A DNA stretch of 8,011 bases from Clostridiales bacterium (GTDB lineage Bacteria > Bacillota_A > Clostridia > Oscillospirales > Oscillospiraceae): assembly GCA_004553625.1 (NCBI GenBank), contig SFKX01000034.1:1-8011 (forward strand), written 5' to 3'. Each line of letters starts with the position of its first letter. Position 1 is the first letter of the stretch. This document shows, piece after piece, positions 7,941 to 8,011 of this stretch. A program made the position numbers and the translations under genes. Under the pieces are notes generated by a model, which did no database searches, was not told where the DNA came from, and worked only from the letters and a program-made list of their open reading frames with translations.

Positions 7941-8011
7941 CTTTGACTTTCTCTCATCGCCATAACCGCGGGAGTCGCACGTTGGAATCTCCATGGGTGG
8001 AACAGCATGGA
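7930..8011 (-). other. Right-edge flank; possible 3' end of a neighbouring minus-strand gene
   Basis: This stretch is less T-rich than 7880-7930. One minus-strand frame reads MEIPTCDSRGYGDERKSKK from 7994 to 7938, right up to a TGTTTGCT (7937-7930) and a TGTTTATT (7929-7922). It could be the tail of an upstream gene cut by the window edge, or plain intergenic sequence. Too little is visible to call a gene. Confidence 0.2.

Noticed and set aside
7923..8004. Resemblance to histone H3 (RFQ...AVMA...ES) in a minus-strand frame near the right edge
   Set aside because: Only short scattered matches to the H3 RFQSSAVMALQE region, with two extra residues and no agreement further on, where conserved H3 residues should follow. 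Probably chance.
7781..8008. Unspliced 75-codon frame over the gene start as a small separate protein
   Set aside because: It runs from flank through exon 1, then through intron 1 into out-of-frame exon 2. Removing the 40-nt GT...AG intron instead gives a full signal peptide leading into a 2,581-residue frame, which is far better supported.

Overview
The window holds most of one very large protein-coding gene, read on the minus strand. It begins at an ATG at 7879-7877 and is still open where the window ends at position 1. The gene is eukaryotic. The GT...TAG interruptions of 40, 34, 31 and 31 nt must be removed to restore one reading frame, and removing them rebuilds both a signal peptide and the Cys-x-Cys boundaries between repeat modules. 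Spliced, the visible part encodes 2,581 residues with no stop codon. No prokaryotic feature, RNA gene, CRISPR array or mobile element is visible.

The organism is probably a compact-genome microbial eukaryote (protist): tiny introns, a short AT-rich 5' flank and strongly C-ending, GC-rich codons. Uniform introns near 31 nt and a TGTTTG-type motif in the 5' flank recall the gut stramenopile Blastocystis and relatives. This is only a suggestion and was not tested by any search.

Right to left along the protein: (1) 7783-7879 signal peptide, split by the first intron; (2) 7288-7770 three four-cysteine modules, the second and third each carried by its own exon with phase-1 introns on both sides; (3) 6592-7256 a non-modular insert, ending in a fibronectin-III-like domain; (4) 2239-6576 thirty further four-cysteine modules resembling CCP/Sushi and the hormone-receptor (HRM) domain of adhesion GPCRs, all in one intronless exon; (5) 1924-2238 a beta-rich region; (6) 1048-1923 three tandem fibronectin-III domains; (7) 409-1047 two probable Ig-like units; (8) 70-408 an SbsA/Big_5-type Ig-like domain, followed by the open 3' edge.

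The product looks like a secreted or cell-surface, disulfide-rich, rod-like protein, presumably for adhesion or recognition. Whether it ends in a membrane anchor is not visible. The plus strand contains an uninterrupted 2,398-codon frame (199-7395). It lies exactly antisense to the gene's codons and is an artefact of codon bias, not a gene. The 132 bp at the right edge are the 5' flank and may include the 3' end of another minus-strand gene.
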